From Calvatia gigantea (lineage: Eukaryota; Basidiomycota; Agaricomycetes; Agaricales; Lycoperdaceae): DNA of 64,000 nucleotides. Below, piece by piece: positions 11,333-23,196 of the stretch. Position 1 is the stretch's first letter. Each line of letters begins with the position of its first letter. The notes beneath the pieces were generated by a model, which searched no databases, was not told where the DNA came from, and saw only the letters and a program-made list of their open reading frames with translations. A program made the position numbers and the translations under genes. The stretch is from assembly GCA_025093985.1 (NCBI GenBank), contig JACAAK010000002.1:682001-746000 (forward strand), written 5' to 3'.

Positions 11333-14166
11333 ACTAGGAGCCAATGAGGGGAGCTCAACGTTTGTCCAAGCGTTCAGAGCAAAATCTAGGGTGTGGGTCG
11401 GGCCAGGGAGAGAAAAGCCAAAGGAGAACCAGATCCTGGGAGCGACCACAGTTTTATAAGCGACAGAGTTACCGAGCGTATGCAAAAGGCGGAGCTGTTA
11501 CGGGGATTAGCTTCTGTTTGGGAAGAAGAATCGGCCGTTGAAGGCGCATGTCGCCGGGAATCTACAATGTAAATAAAGGGCCGCTAAGATCGTCAATTTT
11601 AGTTGTTGGATAAGATGTCAACGTGTCTGCCTCGAGGCCGGCAGACCCACCGACTTTTCAACCTAGTCAGGCAATCTCGCCGAACCCACTCCCAAGCCAA
11701 GGCAACTGACCCGAATTAACTGTGCCCTGAACCCCATAGCTCCCGATTCCGGGAGATGTGCTCTCCTGTATCGTACGACGCCTCAAGAAAGACAGGATCA
11801 AGGCTTTGGCAAATGAAGGGTATGAGTCAAACTCGGCGCTGAGGGTGCTGCCAAAACACCGCATTTGATTCTCTAGTGAGCCTAAGTTGAGCTTCCTCTC
11901 CAACTGTGCCCGACAAAAGACAGCTGTGCAGCCCCTTTCCTTCAGCGTGATGTCACCGCTATCTTGACGCTAGTCAAGACAATGGCCGCTCACCACTGAG
12001 TCACCACTCAGCCACGGATGGCGCTCAAAGTAACATGAAATCAACTGTGATAACTTCTGAAGTTAGCAAATGAACGAAGCTGTTCGATCGAGTAAGCTAA
12101 TTCCTGTGCAGGCGGAGTCTGATGACTTCACCTCCACGGGCTCGTTGTGACCCCAACTTTATCCGGTGAAGAATACAGCAATGTGTACCGGATTTGCTTT
12201 ATCCGGCCCTCTTCCTACATACGAGAAGCCTTAAAGGGGGTATTACTGAGTAAAGAAAGATGATGTATGAAATCCTGACGACTTCAATTTATTTCGACAC
12301 CAAGTTGAACACATCCTATCCCACAAAAGACCCCGCCAAGCAGAAGGTCCACGAGAACGGGCCTGAGCATGGCTGATCTATGCATCAGCATGATTCACCA
12401 TCTTCCCCTCTTTGTCAGAAGCGAAATGAAATCCACAGTCTGTTCAAAACTATCGAAATGAACGCGGGAAGCTTCATTTAACAAATCGATTCGCTGTAAC
12501 TCCGAGATCGTTGCTCAAACCCTGAGGGAGGCATCATCACCTGGGCCAGCACACCTGGCCGCGAGGAGATCGCAGTCGCTATGAGAACCCATTACCATGT
12601 CTTCCCACTGTATCCCATGATATGGTTCTAATTATTTGGCTTATATCTCAAGAGAACAAAATTCGCCTTCCGGAGTAACCAGACACACCACGCATATTCT
12701 TCATCTTTCAATGCGCAGGAATCAACATTCTAATGGTTCGTAGCTTATTCTTCCGCCTTGTGTATGCGACGGGGTCGCAGACAGTTCCCTTCTCTGGAAT
12801 ATCCTTCCCAGAAACTAGAAACTCGGATTTATCCACTGGGTTGCCTCGCAACATCTCCGCGGCTCGTGGGCAGAAATCTAAGCTTCTGTCATGATTTTTG
12901 TGAAGCCGTGGCCCTGTTTATCTTTTCCGGGCCACAGTCACCTGTTCTGCTGACAAGTCCTAGAATCGTAAGATTTACTTGAGGGAAAAAGGAAGGATCA
13001 TGAGTCTCTGTTGCATAAATTCTCCGTGGGGCGCTGAAGCTCGAGGACAGAAGCACGGGAGCAGACCAAGGTGGTAACCACACCGTGGGTTGAATATTGA
13101 ATCCTCAATCCGTCCTCGTTGGGTTGGGGTAGTATGGGTGGCAGCCCTTCACGTCCTATTTCCGAGATTTATACTGCCCCAACTGCGACGTTGACAGGTC
13201 TGTCGCCTTCCCCCATAAGTTTTTCAGAGGGGCCCCGGGGCATAACGAGATGTCGTATAAAATGAAATTTACTATCACTGTTCGAGCCATCTGTGTGGGT
13301 ACTGGAGTGGGTGGAGGCCATGGACATCCTGTATTTACGCGGAGACTGGCTATTTTTTCAACATGGTGGTGGGGCTTTGAGTAAAAGCAGTCGCAAATAG
13401 GCGTGGCTAAATCAAAGATCCGGGCTTGGCCTGATCATCGTCGGCAGCATTGTTTGTCTTTGAGAAGGAAAGAGAGCTCCAGTTTCAACTTATTGTTGGT
13501 AATGTGTAGTCCTGAATCTTGGTCAAGTTGTAGGGACAGCTACTGCGAACTACCGCGCTGTAAAGCACACCGCTCGAGCGCTCTTCGATCATCGATATTA
13601 AAATATTAATCAATGATCTGCACTACAGCGTTCTGTTCAGCGCCAAACAACCCGACAAGAACCCAACTTCAATTAATATTGATTGTCCTTCAAATAAGAT
13701 TATCATAGGAGTGGCGCCCAATGCGTCAACCAACGGCACCGGTCTTCAACGCCCAATATTCACTTTCGATGTTTAATATTTGTGACTCGTCCAATGAAAA
13801 ATCTTTCGTAGACCACCTTGGGAGTTTACTTTGTCCAGGAAAGTACTTCCGTCCACAGAGAAAATTGGTGATTTCCTTGGGACTGTCCGCCTTCATTGAC
13901 CCAACCGCATCTTAATGTCCACTCATTCGCCTCGTAAATCCCGTGCCGCTACCTCGGATAAACCTCCCGCCGTATCTCCACACTTAACAGTGGGAAATAT
14001 ACGTGGTGAAGTGTGCGTTGTCGAAAGAGCTTCAAGGGAAACCCGGGAAGATACAGCAGGCATGTTTCAGCGGAATAGGAGGTGTAGGGCCACACTCTCT
14101 TCTAGCACATGTTGCATTTGGAGTCTACCGGTACATCCTGGTATGGTAGCGCAATAGGCGATGACA
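11333..14166. other. Long gene-poor stretch
   Basis: About 2.8 kb with only short unrelated open frames. The first ~150 bp are the promoter side of the Pro/Ser-rich gene and match 8140-8300. I see no domain, tRNA-like fold or transposon end in the rest. Confidence 0.45.
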
Positions 14167-15526
14167 TCAAGCTGCCCGACCCGGTTCAGTGCCTCTCCGA
14201 TGCGTGGGCTCCAGTCTTTCCTCATCTTCCTCACAATCGCTACTAACCTGCGGCTCCAACCCAAACCCCTCCCCATCCTCTGTCCCGAAGTCCCAAATAT
14301 CCAACATCGTCGTATTATTTCTATTGATTGCAGCAACACACCACCTCCCCTCGAACACGACCTGCCATATGCCTGTGATCCCAGTCAATAAATCCCTAAC
14401 AACCGTTCCATCTTCGACATTCCACATCTTCAAACTCCCATCCGACCCGGAAAGGACCTTGAACTCATCGTGGTGGAAACACGTTATTGCCCCGGTATGA
14501 GCGGCCAGAGTGTGTCGGAGTTCGCCAGTGTCAGGATCCCAGGTCCGGAGGGTCGAATCTGCAGCAGCGGAGACGAGGTAGGAGGGGGACAGACCTAGGA
14601 GTCCGACGAGGGAGGTATGACCCGTAAGTGTGTGTTGGCATTGGCCGTTGACGAGATTCCAGATGCGCACGGTCCCGTCCATTGAACCTGAACATGCTTG
14701 TTTGCGGTTCATATCCAGTACGACACTGTACACTATAGAGAGCCTCAGCCGGGGAAATACTAGACGCGGAGTTGGAAGCTAACCTTTTTGAGTATGGCCA
14801 ACAAGCATCCATTTCTGCTCTCCAGTAATGATATCCCAAATTCGCACAGTGCAATCAAAACTCCCCGATACGACCGTCCTTCCTCTGGCGGCTATTGCCC
14901 GAATAGCATGATCGTGTCCAGATAAATGCAGACAATGGTACGGATTGTCCTCAGCATCCTTGAATAAATATTATGTCAGAAATCAGCCTAAAGCATACAA
15001 AGAAACATACAGGATCCCCTTCCTCCGTTCCAAAACACTTAAACTCTGGTTCGCCAGGCTTTGGCAGCTTCCACACCCTCAACGAATGATCCCTACTTCC
15101 AGTAACAATTAAAGGTCCCTTCGGCCACTTCACCTTCGCAACGTCTCCATTCTCCTTCACAACCTCCACCACCTCGGGTTTCACGATCGCCAAACATCTC
15201 ACTGTGCTCGTATGCCCGCCAAACACATGCTTACATTTTCCTGTCTCCAGGTCCCAGATCCTCACTGTCCTATCGGTGGACCCAGAAACTAGTATGTCCC
15301 CACTCGCTGCAAGCGCCCATACACCGCCTTCGTGCCCTTTGAGAGCGTGTAATAACTCCCCGGTGGTAGGCGAATAAACGTGTATTGAGTGGTCGTCTGC
15401 CGCTGAGATGATTCTGCCATGTGAGAAAAGTAGACAAGTGACGACGGAAGGCCCATGTGCTAAGAAGCTGATATGTTTCGGGTTGTCGTTTGCGAACCAA
15501 CGCGATTGAGTTCGGGATTCAGACAT
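14167..15526 (-). CDS. Truncated Cdc4-like WD40 protein without F-box (inverted partial duplicate)
   Basis: Three exons, 15526..15011, 14958..14784 and 14732..14167, with 52- and 51-bp introns at exactly the same positions and phases as introns 2 and 3 of the full gene at 32298-35484, give 418 residues. It begins MSESRTQSRWFANDNPKHIS and covers the whole WD40 array (HGRIISAADDHSIHVYSPTT, GSTDRTVRIWDLETGKCKHV, GSRDHSLRVWKLPKPGEPE, GSMDGTVRIWNLVNGQCQ, KVLSGSDGSLKMWN). The N-terminal 360 residues with the F-box, and the long acidic C-terminal tail, are missing; the last ~35 residues are a degenerate acidic stub. The reading frame and splice sites are intact, so it could encode a WD40-only protein that binds Cdc4 substrates without recruiting an SCF ligase. 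It could equally be a young pseudogene. Promoter status is unknown. Confidence 0.7.
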
Positions 15527-15777
15527 TGGATGTGAGTCGGGTTCGGTCTCTCCTGTACCGTTGTTTGGCGGGATGTGCAAACGTCAATCTAATCTCTTCC
15601 TCTGTCACCTGATCATAGGTGCTTTACGCTGGGCGCTTGCGTCCAAACTTGACATGTACGCGGTCAGTGACAGGCTAACAAAGTCCGCCAGTCCACCTAC
15701 GTTAGAGCGCTACACCTCACGTGGGACCCCACCGCTGGAGATGACACCGCCTTTGAACAGCTCAGCCATATACCCCC
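15527..15777. promoter_or_regulatory. Short shared upstream region between WD40 copy and NACHT locus A
   Basis: The WD40 partial copy (minus) and NACHT locus A (plus) diverge from this 251-bp stretch. It contains CTCACGTGGGAC at about 15717-15728. This E-box-like site resembles, in reverse, the CACGGGAG motif upstream of the other NACHT copies. Confidence 0.35.
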
Positions 15778-18137
15778 ATGCTTCCTAGAATCAAGCATCT
15801 GAGTGAAACTCCGTTTACGCGAAAGAAACTTAACCACGATGGACATCTCGGAACACAAAACAGTGAGTTCCTCACTCACAAAGAAAAATGAGTTGTTGAA
15901 GAACAGGTTTTCAAGAATCATGGAACCCTTCAGGCCGCATCCAACTTTTGGCCGGTGAACTCTTCGCCAGCGCGCAGACTGGCATTGGTGGAAACCCAAA
16001 TCTTAATTGCTCCCAGCATGGAGACACTGACTTTCCCCCTGGCAGACTTAGTGAACTCGGAGGATTCTTCCCTGCCTCGACGAATTTTACAGTAGAGAAT
16101 TCGACGATGATTGATCATTTCAGCATCTTCATAGATAGTCAACCCGGTATGTCTCCTCACCATCACTGATTGCTGAATGACTCCTAATTCTTGAATGATA
16201 TCTAGTTCTCGACGCCCTCAAGGCCACTGGCACCCCAGAAGCTGCTTTGGACGCTGGTGTCAGGCACCCAGCACCACGGTGTCATCCTGGAAGTCAGCGA
16301 ACGATATACACAAGGTTGAACCAGTGGCTGCTTGACCCCTATCCTCAACGGAAGTTGACCTGGCTTTACGGTCCTGGTGTCGGCAAGTCCGCTATCGCTC
16401 AGACCTTTGGAGAACATACCAACGAACGCGGACACCTGGGAGCGGCATTCTTCTTCTCAGCGCTCGATAGCAGGCGCTCCGACGTTCTCCGTGTCATCCC
16501 GACACTCGCTTATCAATTGGCAATACGCAACACCAATTACAAGAAAGTAGTAACACAACAACTTGCCGGTGGTCCTTCGGTTTTGGATGCAGCACTCCCC
16601 GTGCAATTCCAGAAACTCATCATTAAACCCTTCTCACGGCTTACTCCACCAAACGAACAAGTGGTTAACGAAAAACCATATCTCATTATTTTGGACGGTG
16701 TGGATGAGTGCCATGACGAGGATGCCCAGTGCGAGCTAATCGAATTAATCAATAAAGCCGCACGGCGGGGCGATGTCCCACTCATTTGGTTGGTGTGCAG
16801 CCGACCAGAATCTCATATTAAATACACATTCTCCCAGCTGGAATACAGCCACACCTGTGATAGAGAGGCACTTGTCATCGACGGTGAAGCTCGTGCCGAT
16901 GTTGAGCGGTTTCTAAGAGAAAGCTTCAGAAGTATTTATCTTCGCTGCCAATCCGTCATATGCACCGATGTCGATGGCACTTGGCCTCCTAAAGATAATT
17001 TTGACATCATTTCCAAAGCAGCGTCTGGATACTTCGTGTTTGCTTCAACAGTGGTCAAAGGTAGTCGGAGATCGTACTGTTGGGGACCCAGAAAGCCAGC
17101 TAGCATCTTTGTTGAGGATGCTCCAAGGGTTAGCCAATGTCGGCGTGAATAACCCTTTAGAAGCACTCAACATCTTCTATTCCCGGATCCTCTCACGAGT
17201 GCCTCAGCGCGTACTCCAGACTGCGATACAAATCCTGGGTATCTGTACTCGTGGCGAGCCCCGAAGCATCTATGGCATCGTTAGCGTGGATGTATTCGCA
17301 TTATTCCTGCGGATCCAACGTGGAGCACTCTACGGCGCTCTGGAGAAGTTGCACTCTATTATCGACGTGCCGCTGGCCAAGAACGCACGGGCACAAAGGC
17401 TGACATTCTTTCACGAATCCTTTTCGGCTTACTTACGAAGCCCCAATCGCTCAGGAAGGTTCTTCCTTCCGGAAGCGAGGGTCCATATTCTCCTTAAAAT
17501 TGGCCAACTCTATTGGCGGAACGACCTCCTGGTGTATCGTCATCCAAAATGTGGGTTGCCTTGTTCGATCTTTCTGCTATTGGTCCTTACACTTTTTTTT
17601 GTTGTCATTTGCTATCAGTGGTAAAACCTGATGAATATCATTCTTCCCAGTCAATCCTGATGAGGTGGTCACTGGATAATGGGATCGAAGAAAAAGTACT
17701 GAAGGACATTGGATGGCGGATTAGCCAATGCAGGTGTTCAGGTGCAGGAAACCGAGAGTGACTTTCTTCTTTATTCGAACAATAGTGTTCGCCACCACGC
17801 TTCTTCGTCATCTCTCAATCCTGTCAAACGGCAGACCTATCCAACCCATTAAAATTACAACCCCTGCTGTACGTATTTCTGTCCTTGGGTTGTTTCTTTC
17901 GTGAACCTCACCTCTGCATATGCTTAGCGGAATACCGGAAGACTCCCTCCCCCTTAGAAGGGGCTACGACCCAACACCGTAGGATACGTCATAATTGGGT
18001 ACGGTTCCAAAGCTGGTCTCGCATGCTACTATCGAAAGGCAATTCGCCTTCAAGTAATCATTTTGAACTCACTTGTTCCACCCACCGCTACTCAAATTTC
18101 GCGCTGTCGTGAATGGTTTCAGGAGATGGGCCATTAG
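15778..18137 (+). pseudogene. NACHT locus A: broken NACHT NTPase gene
   Basis: The family architecture is recognisable: exon 1 at 15778..15862 (MLPRIKHLSETPFTRKK), exon 2 at 15934..16146 (AGELFASAQTGIG, GGFFPASTNFTVENS), exon 3 from 16206. The Walker A loop reads YGPGVGKSA, one Ala shorter than YGPAGVGKSA in the intact paralogues, so the Gx4GK spacing is lost. Walker B (LIILDGVDEC) and the CSRPESHIKY segment are present. Near 17057 the sequence after FASTVV shifts frame by one extra base and continues as VVGDRTVGDPESQLASLL. A second shift lies near 17740, and the region that should hold exon 5 is shortened. The final module (VIIGYGSKAGLACYYRK) ends at the TAG of 18135-18137. Exon lengths (85, 213) and intron phases match the other copies. 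Confidence 0.85.
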
Positions 18138-18610
18138 GCCTTAGGACCGGCTAGATGCGCCCTAAAAGGTGACACAGGGGCAGTAAACGTGACCGCGAAA
18201 CATGAAACATACAGAGGCACGTCGGAGAAAGTAGTATACGAATGTAATAAAACCTCCCTCCGATGTCGAGGACGGCATCGCCCGCTCATTCTGCATAAAA
18301 GCTCGACGCTTGGCTGAGCCACCTAATATACCAACGAGGAATAACGGGTGCATATCTTAAGCTTAGCTGATCCTTGTAGATCCACGGACGTGTGATTGCC
18401 AACAAGAGAGTATTTTCGCAAAATACCCACAACTTACCCTATGAGTGCAGGCTTCGGACTTGGGACGGTGGATAGTGAGCAAAGGAGGGAAGCTCCTTGC
18501 TTGGATCCAGAGAGATTACAACTCACACTACCAGTGGTGGGGGTTCTCTACAGCACGAGTTAGTCAAATAGTACTCAGAAGACTATGTAGAGGAGGGGTT
18601 GATGAGGGTA

Positions 18611-18720
18611 AGCTCGGATCAAACTTAAGTACTTAAGTCGTTGATCCGGAGCTATGTGGTTCCTAGATCTCTCCTAATTGAGAGAACAATGGTTTGTCGA
18701 GATTGCGGGAGTCGACGCTG
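18611..18720 (+). repeat. Palindromic NACHT-associated repeat, copy 1
   Basis: It starts AGCTCGGATCAA and has its inverted partner TTGATCCGGAGC about 16 bp later; the centre CTTAAGTACTTAAG is itself palindromic. This is followed by TATGTGGTTCCTAGATCTC and AGAGAACAATGGTTTGTCGA. Related copies lie at 26800-26912 (minus strand), 50611-50720 and 55356-55460. It is 1.08 kb upstream of the ATG of NACHT locus B. The part after the hairpin reads as a short coding remnant (MWFLDLS, then LREQWFVEIAGVDAASS) interrupted by one TAA. Confidence 0.75.
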
Positions 18721-19662
18721 CGTCGTCTTTCTTCAAAATTCCCCATTACCATCCCGCACAACATCACTGTGATGCGACGCTTGACGTCCTTTTGTCTTCA
18801 TTGAGGGCAAGCCTGTGAGCATTTATATGCGACCCGGCTCACGAGTTTAATTTTGGACGTAGATCAGGTTGTAGTTGGCCTGTTTATCATTGCCCAGAAC
18901 TGATGAGAAGGTATGATGTTCCTTGCTTAGAACCCTAACGCTATTCTAACAACCCCCCTCTATGTCTATGGAGACATCCTCGCTGCTGCCATTCAAGTCC
19001 TCGCAGCTACTATTCAGGTCCCCCCCCTCTGTTCATCTTCCCATGCTGGCTCCCTGGCTGTCTCGGCCCCAATAACAGTGGACTACGACCATCGCGATTT
19101 TCAGCAACCTCCGCATTGCCCCCAGTCACGTCACTGGGAACACCCCTTTGCCTATCCCCTCTAGTTCGCGTGGGGTGCGCAGCTCGCCCGTAGCTGCTGC
19201 TGGTTCCCGAGTCACTGGGCTTACCACGATTCCCCTTCCACGGACTTTGGCCCGATTGGATACTGTGGATACTGCCATCCCAGCTAGAGAAAATTTCTGT
19301 TACCTAGCTTCACCAACCTATCGTCCGTGACGCACACTCAAGGCCGATATTATATTACCCTCACCTACGATTCTCTACAGGCTTCAATCATTGAGGTTGG
19401 AATATCCGCGAGGGAGCTGCGTCAGGTTGGACGTTGAAACAAGGTGGTTTGAAGTTCCTTTGTGAGCAGATATGGGAGTTAGAGACAGCATTGTGCCGGG
19501 AATACGTCTTTCGAAGGGAGAATTCGATTTTTGGGCGGGCTATAATCACTTTTTCCAGCGCCAGGAGAATTACGTGAGCGAGTAGCCGCTCGTATATTGC
19601 GCAACACTTGGACTCCACTGGGCCTCAAAGCTTAATCACTGGTCGGTTCGGGGCTGATTCAT

Positions 19663-19696
19663 GGGCGCCAATTCATCATAAAGAGTCCCACGGGAG
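19663..19696 (+). promoter_or_regulatory. Conserved NACHT upstream element, locus B
   Basis: GGGCGCCAATTC is followed after a few bases by GAGTCCCACGGGAG, 141 bp before the locus B ATG. The same pair of blocks stands 126-145 bp before the ATG of loci C, E and F. The first block contains a CCAAT-like core here. Its conservation beside otherwise diverged flank suggests a core promoter or factor-binding site (inference). Confidence 0.55.
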
Positions 19697-19803
19697 GCAA
19701 TTCTTGTCCGGCAGCATTTGGAATTCCTTCGCACGAGGGATGCAGAGCAAACGCCCAACTAACCTATCTGATCACGGTTGAACGACGTCAGCCACACATC
19801 CTC

Positions 19804-22382
19804 ATGCTCCCTAGGTTCAAATATTTAAGTGAGAAACTTTTCTTGCCAAAAAGACCTGATCATGATAAGCACTTGCGAGTGCGAGACGGTAGGCGTTTCA
19901 CTCTCAAAGGACAGTAAACACACGAGTAATGGGCCCTCAGCATCCCAGAATCCTTCTGCGCGGGACCACCCTTTAGCAGGTGAACTCTTCACTGCCATAC
20001 AATCCAGCATCGTTGAGAACCAGGCCAAGCATGATGATATTTCGGCGTCTGGCGCATCAGGAGGGTTCTTCGCGGGCGCAACAAACTTCACGATGAATTA
20101 TCCGACATTCATCGACAATTCTCAGGCCACCAACTATTTCGTAGTCGGTTTCCCTGGTGCGCCTCACGAACATCCATCAGGCCAATCATTGCGCTAACTC
20201 TGGAATATCGTTTAGTTCTCCTGACCCTCAAGGATGCAGGCACCCCAGAAGCTGCACTCGACTCCGCCGTCAGGCACCCACCGCCAAAATGCCATCCTGG
20301 AAGCCGGCGAACCATCAACGGGAGGTTGGAAAAATGGTTGCTTGATCTCTACCGCCAGCGGAAGATGACCTGGCTCTACGGTCCTGCCGGCGTTGGGAAA
20401 TCAGCAATCGCTCAGACCTTTGGGGAACTTGCCCGTGAACGCGGATGTCTTGGAGCAGCCTTCTTCTCAGCGTTCAATGACCTCCCCACAGATTCCTTCC
20501 GCATCATCCCAACCCTCGCATATCAATTGGCCATACGCAACCCCAACTACAAGCAAGTCGTCACTCAGCAACTTGCTGTCGATCCTTCAATCCTGGATGC
20601 AGCCCTCCCCGTACAGTTCCAGAAACTCATCATCGAACCATTCTCACTCCTCACCTCACCGAACACCCAACACACAGCCAACACACAACCATACGTGGTC
20701 ATCCTCGATGGCCTAGATGAATGCGAGGATGAGGGTGCTCAATGTGAGCTGATCGAGTTGATCAACGGCGCCGCGCAAAGGGGCGACCTTCCGCTTATCT
20801 GGTTGTTGTGCAGCCGTCCAGAATCGCACATCAAATACACGTTCTCACAGCTGGAATTCGTCCGCAGCTGTGATAGAGAGGAGTTGGTGATCGACGACGA
20901 AGCCCGTGCCGACGTCGAGCGATTTTTACGGGACAGTTTCAAGGAAATCCATGCGCGTTATCGGTTCGTTATTGTCGTCGGGGTCTGGCCTCCGGAGGAT
21001 GCGTTTGACAAGATCTCCAAAGCCGTATCTGGATACTTCGTGTTTGCTTCCGTGGTGACCAGGGTTGTGGGTGACCGGACTGTTGGAGACCCAGAGACCC
21101 AGCTGTCCGCATTGCTGAAGATGCTCCAGGGGTTGGATGACATTGGAATGAATAACCCGCTGGAAGCCCTCGACATCTTTTATTCACGGATCTTGTCCCG
21201 GGTGCCTGAGCGTGCGCTCCCGACCGCAATACAGATACTTGGAATCTGTGCTCGTGGAGAACCTTCCGAACGTTACATTGTCAGTATGGAAGAATTCTGG
21301 CTCTTTTTGCGAATTGAAAAAGCAGCGTTCTATCGATCTCTGGATAAACTGCACTCTGTAGTCAGAATCCCATTACCCGAGGACGCACAGCAGGAGCGCC
21401 TATCTTTCTACCACAAATCGTTCGCAGACTACCTAAGGAGACAGCGTCGCTCTGGCAGATTCTTTGTTTCGGATGCAAGAGTCAAAGTTCTTCTCGGAAT
21501 CAGCAGTCTTTATTGGTATAACCACATCCTGGTATACAAAAACCGAGATCGTAAGTCGTCATTTCACCTCCCCTGGTATCAATCCTCATGTGGCCTTGTG
21601 ATCACCTTGTCAGTTGTAGAACCTGAGGAATATAGCCAGTCACAGATGATGCTACAAAAGTGGTCCTCTATGAACGAGAGTGAGGATGAGGCATTGAAGC
21701 ATTTGACTTTGGCAGCCATGCGGTACTACGATGATTCCATAGAAGAGGTAACCGAAGGGGACACAGATTTCTTCGATTCGCTCTGCGAATTCAATTTCGG
21801 CTTACTCACCCGAACTGTTGACTCCGGCTTTGTTCGTCCCCTCATGAAGTTCATGCATGTCTGGGTTAGTTGCTCCTAACTCTCTTGCACTTAATTACCA
21901 ATCCCGCGTTTTAGAATTGGTCTGAAACGTCGGCAGGGTTGTATTTCATTCGGACAGAGGTATTCGACGAGACAGTTGACCACAAATTGCTTCGTCATCT
22001 CTCGATCCTGACAAATGGCAAAGCTATCCCGCCCATTGAGATCCGCGAACCTGTGGTATGTCCCTCTGCCCCTTAGCTTTGTAAACCCCTCATCTGCTCA
22101 TTTGTTTAGGCTTATCGCCGGGGGCGACCACTCCCATGGAAAGGGCCTCAACCGAACACTATGGGATACGTCATAATTGGACGTGGCCCTAAGTCAGGTC
22201 TTGTATGTTGCTATCGGGGAAAGGGCAACCTTCGGATGATCATTTTGAACTCCCTCACCTCACCAACCACTGCTGAAATTTCCCAATGTCGTAGGTGGAT
22301 GGAGAGCATGGAGGAATCAGAATCCGGAAAACAACAAGATGTATCAACAGAAACGCCCAACGTTGAGTGTCGAAATCAATAG
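19804..22382 (+). CDS. NACHT locus B: intact NACHT NTPase (NLR-like), 766 aa
   Basis: Six exons: 19804..19888, 19941..20156, 20216..21550, 21614..21864, 21915..22055, 22110..22382, all GT-AG introns of 50-63 bp; the total of 2301 nt closes in frame. Exon 1 encodes a 28-residue leader (MLPRFKYLSEKLFLPKRPD). Exon 2 encodes a module with AGELFTAIQSSI and FFAGATNFTMNYPTFIDNS. Exon 3 holds the P-loop NTPase: Walker A GPAGVGKSA at residues 156-164, Walker B VVILDGLDEC at 261-270, and LLCSRPESHI near 297, followed by a helical region (PLEALDIFYSRILSRVPERA, FYHKSFADYLRRQRRSG). Exons 5-6 encode a module ending in GYVIIGRGPKSGLVCCY. NACHT proteins are STAND-type switch NTPases, many fungal ones linked to non-self recognition and programmed cell death. 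No repeat-type sensor domain is seen. Function and ligand are unknown. Confidence 0.9.
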
Positions 22383-23196
22383 CGAGTCAAAGCTGGAATA
22401 TCATTGGTAGGGACAATAGGATCCATAAAATTCATCTCTTGTCCTATGTAATTTGATTGCATACTTTTTACTTGGAAGAAGCAACACACAACAGATTTTG
22501 CCCTCGGCGCAAAAGGTCCCCCAAGGGGTCCAAGCATGACGCTTTCTGCCCGTTTTCAGGGTCACTTGAATGTTCTGCCGCGCAAACTGGCGGTGGACCA
22601 GAAAAACAAGCATGCACCAAAGAAGTCGCCAACTCATAAACGTATAGCCATTGCACTCCCGAGTCTACAAAGGATTGGAGATGAGCATGACGTAGTTGTT
22701 TACAGTACAGGTCTCTTGTCACTTTATGGTGGCTTCGAAATTAAGCTCATTTACGTTACATAGTTGTAATTGGGATAATCTGAGTGTATTTGCAGTTCAT
22801 CTAGGGCCCTAATACAGGTTGGGGAGGCCCGTTTCTTTGTACCCATTTAACCCCGTTGAAGAATGTTCAGAGCACCTATAATGATGGAATACATGAGCCT
22901 ATATGAGGCGTAGTTTCAGGGCCAGGCCTGTCCTAAATATGTAGGTAGGCAGACACAAAGTTTATCACCCGAGTACTATGTATAACACATGCACATCCCG
23001 TCCCCCCATTAATTTTTTGGGAACTGAAAGCCTGAAGAAAGGGAGCGCAATACAACAGACCTCCTAAGCACCGGGGCAATACCTGTGGCATGTGTTGCAT
23101 GAAAAAATATACGATTGGATTCCATAGGACAAGTTGAAAAATTTATGAATCCCGTGGCCCCACCAATGATCTGACCAATATTCCAGCTCTAACCCG
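22383..23196. other. Spacer between tail-to-tail NACHT loci B and C
   Basis: The two ends (22383-22480 and 23100-23196 in reverse) are homologous 3' flanks of the two NACHT genes. The central ~600 bp shows no gene. Convergent transcription from B and C would run into this spacer. Confidence 0.55.

Larger units (their letters stand above)
18138..19803. other. Gap upstream of NACHT locus B
   Basis: About 1.7 kb. It holds one copy of the palindromic repeat (18611-18720, listed separately) and, near the right end, the NACHT-proximal element (19663-19696). No complete gene is seen. A Ser/Thr/Pro-rich open frame at 19148..19330 has no support. Confidence 0.5.
18611..22480 (+). repeat. Left arm of ~3.8-kb inverted repeat (NACHT locus B unit)
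   Basis: This unit contains the palindromic element, the promoter-proximal element, the whole NACHT gene B and its 3' flank (GCTGGAATAT, CATTGGT, TTGTCCTATG). The same order is found inverted at 23100-26912 around NACHT locus C. A spacer of roughly 0.6 kb separates the arms. Limits are approximate because they come from visual comparison. Confidence 0.65.

Noticed and set aside
16202..17166. Minus-strand frames across NACHT exons
   Set aside because: The same antisense frames recur in every NACHT copy because the sense codons are conserved; they show no domain of their own.
18611..18720. Palindromic repeat as terminal inverted repeat of a DNA transposon
   Set aside because: The inverted partners are only ~16 bp apart, no transposase fragment or target-site duplication is seen, and all four copies keep the same orientation and distance to NACHT genes.
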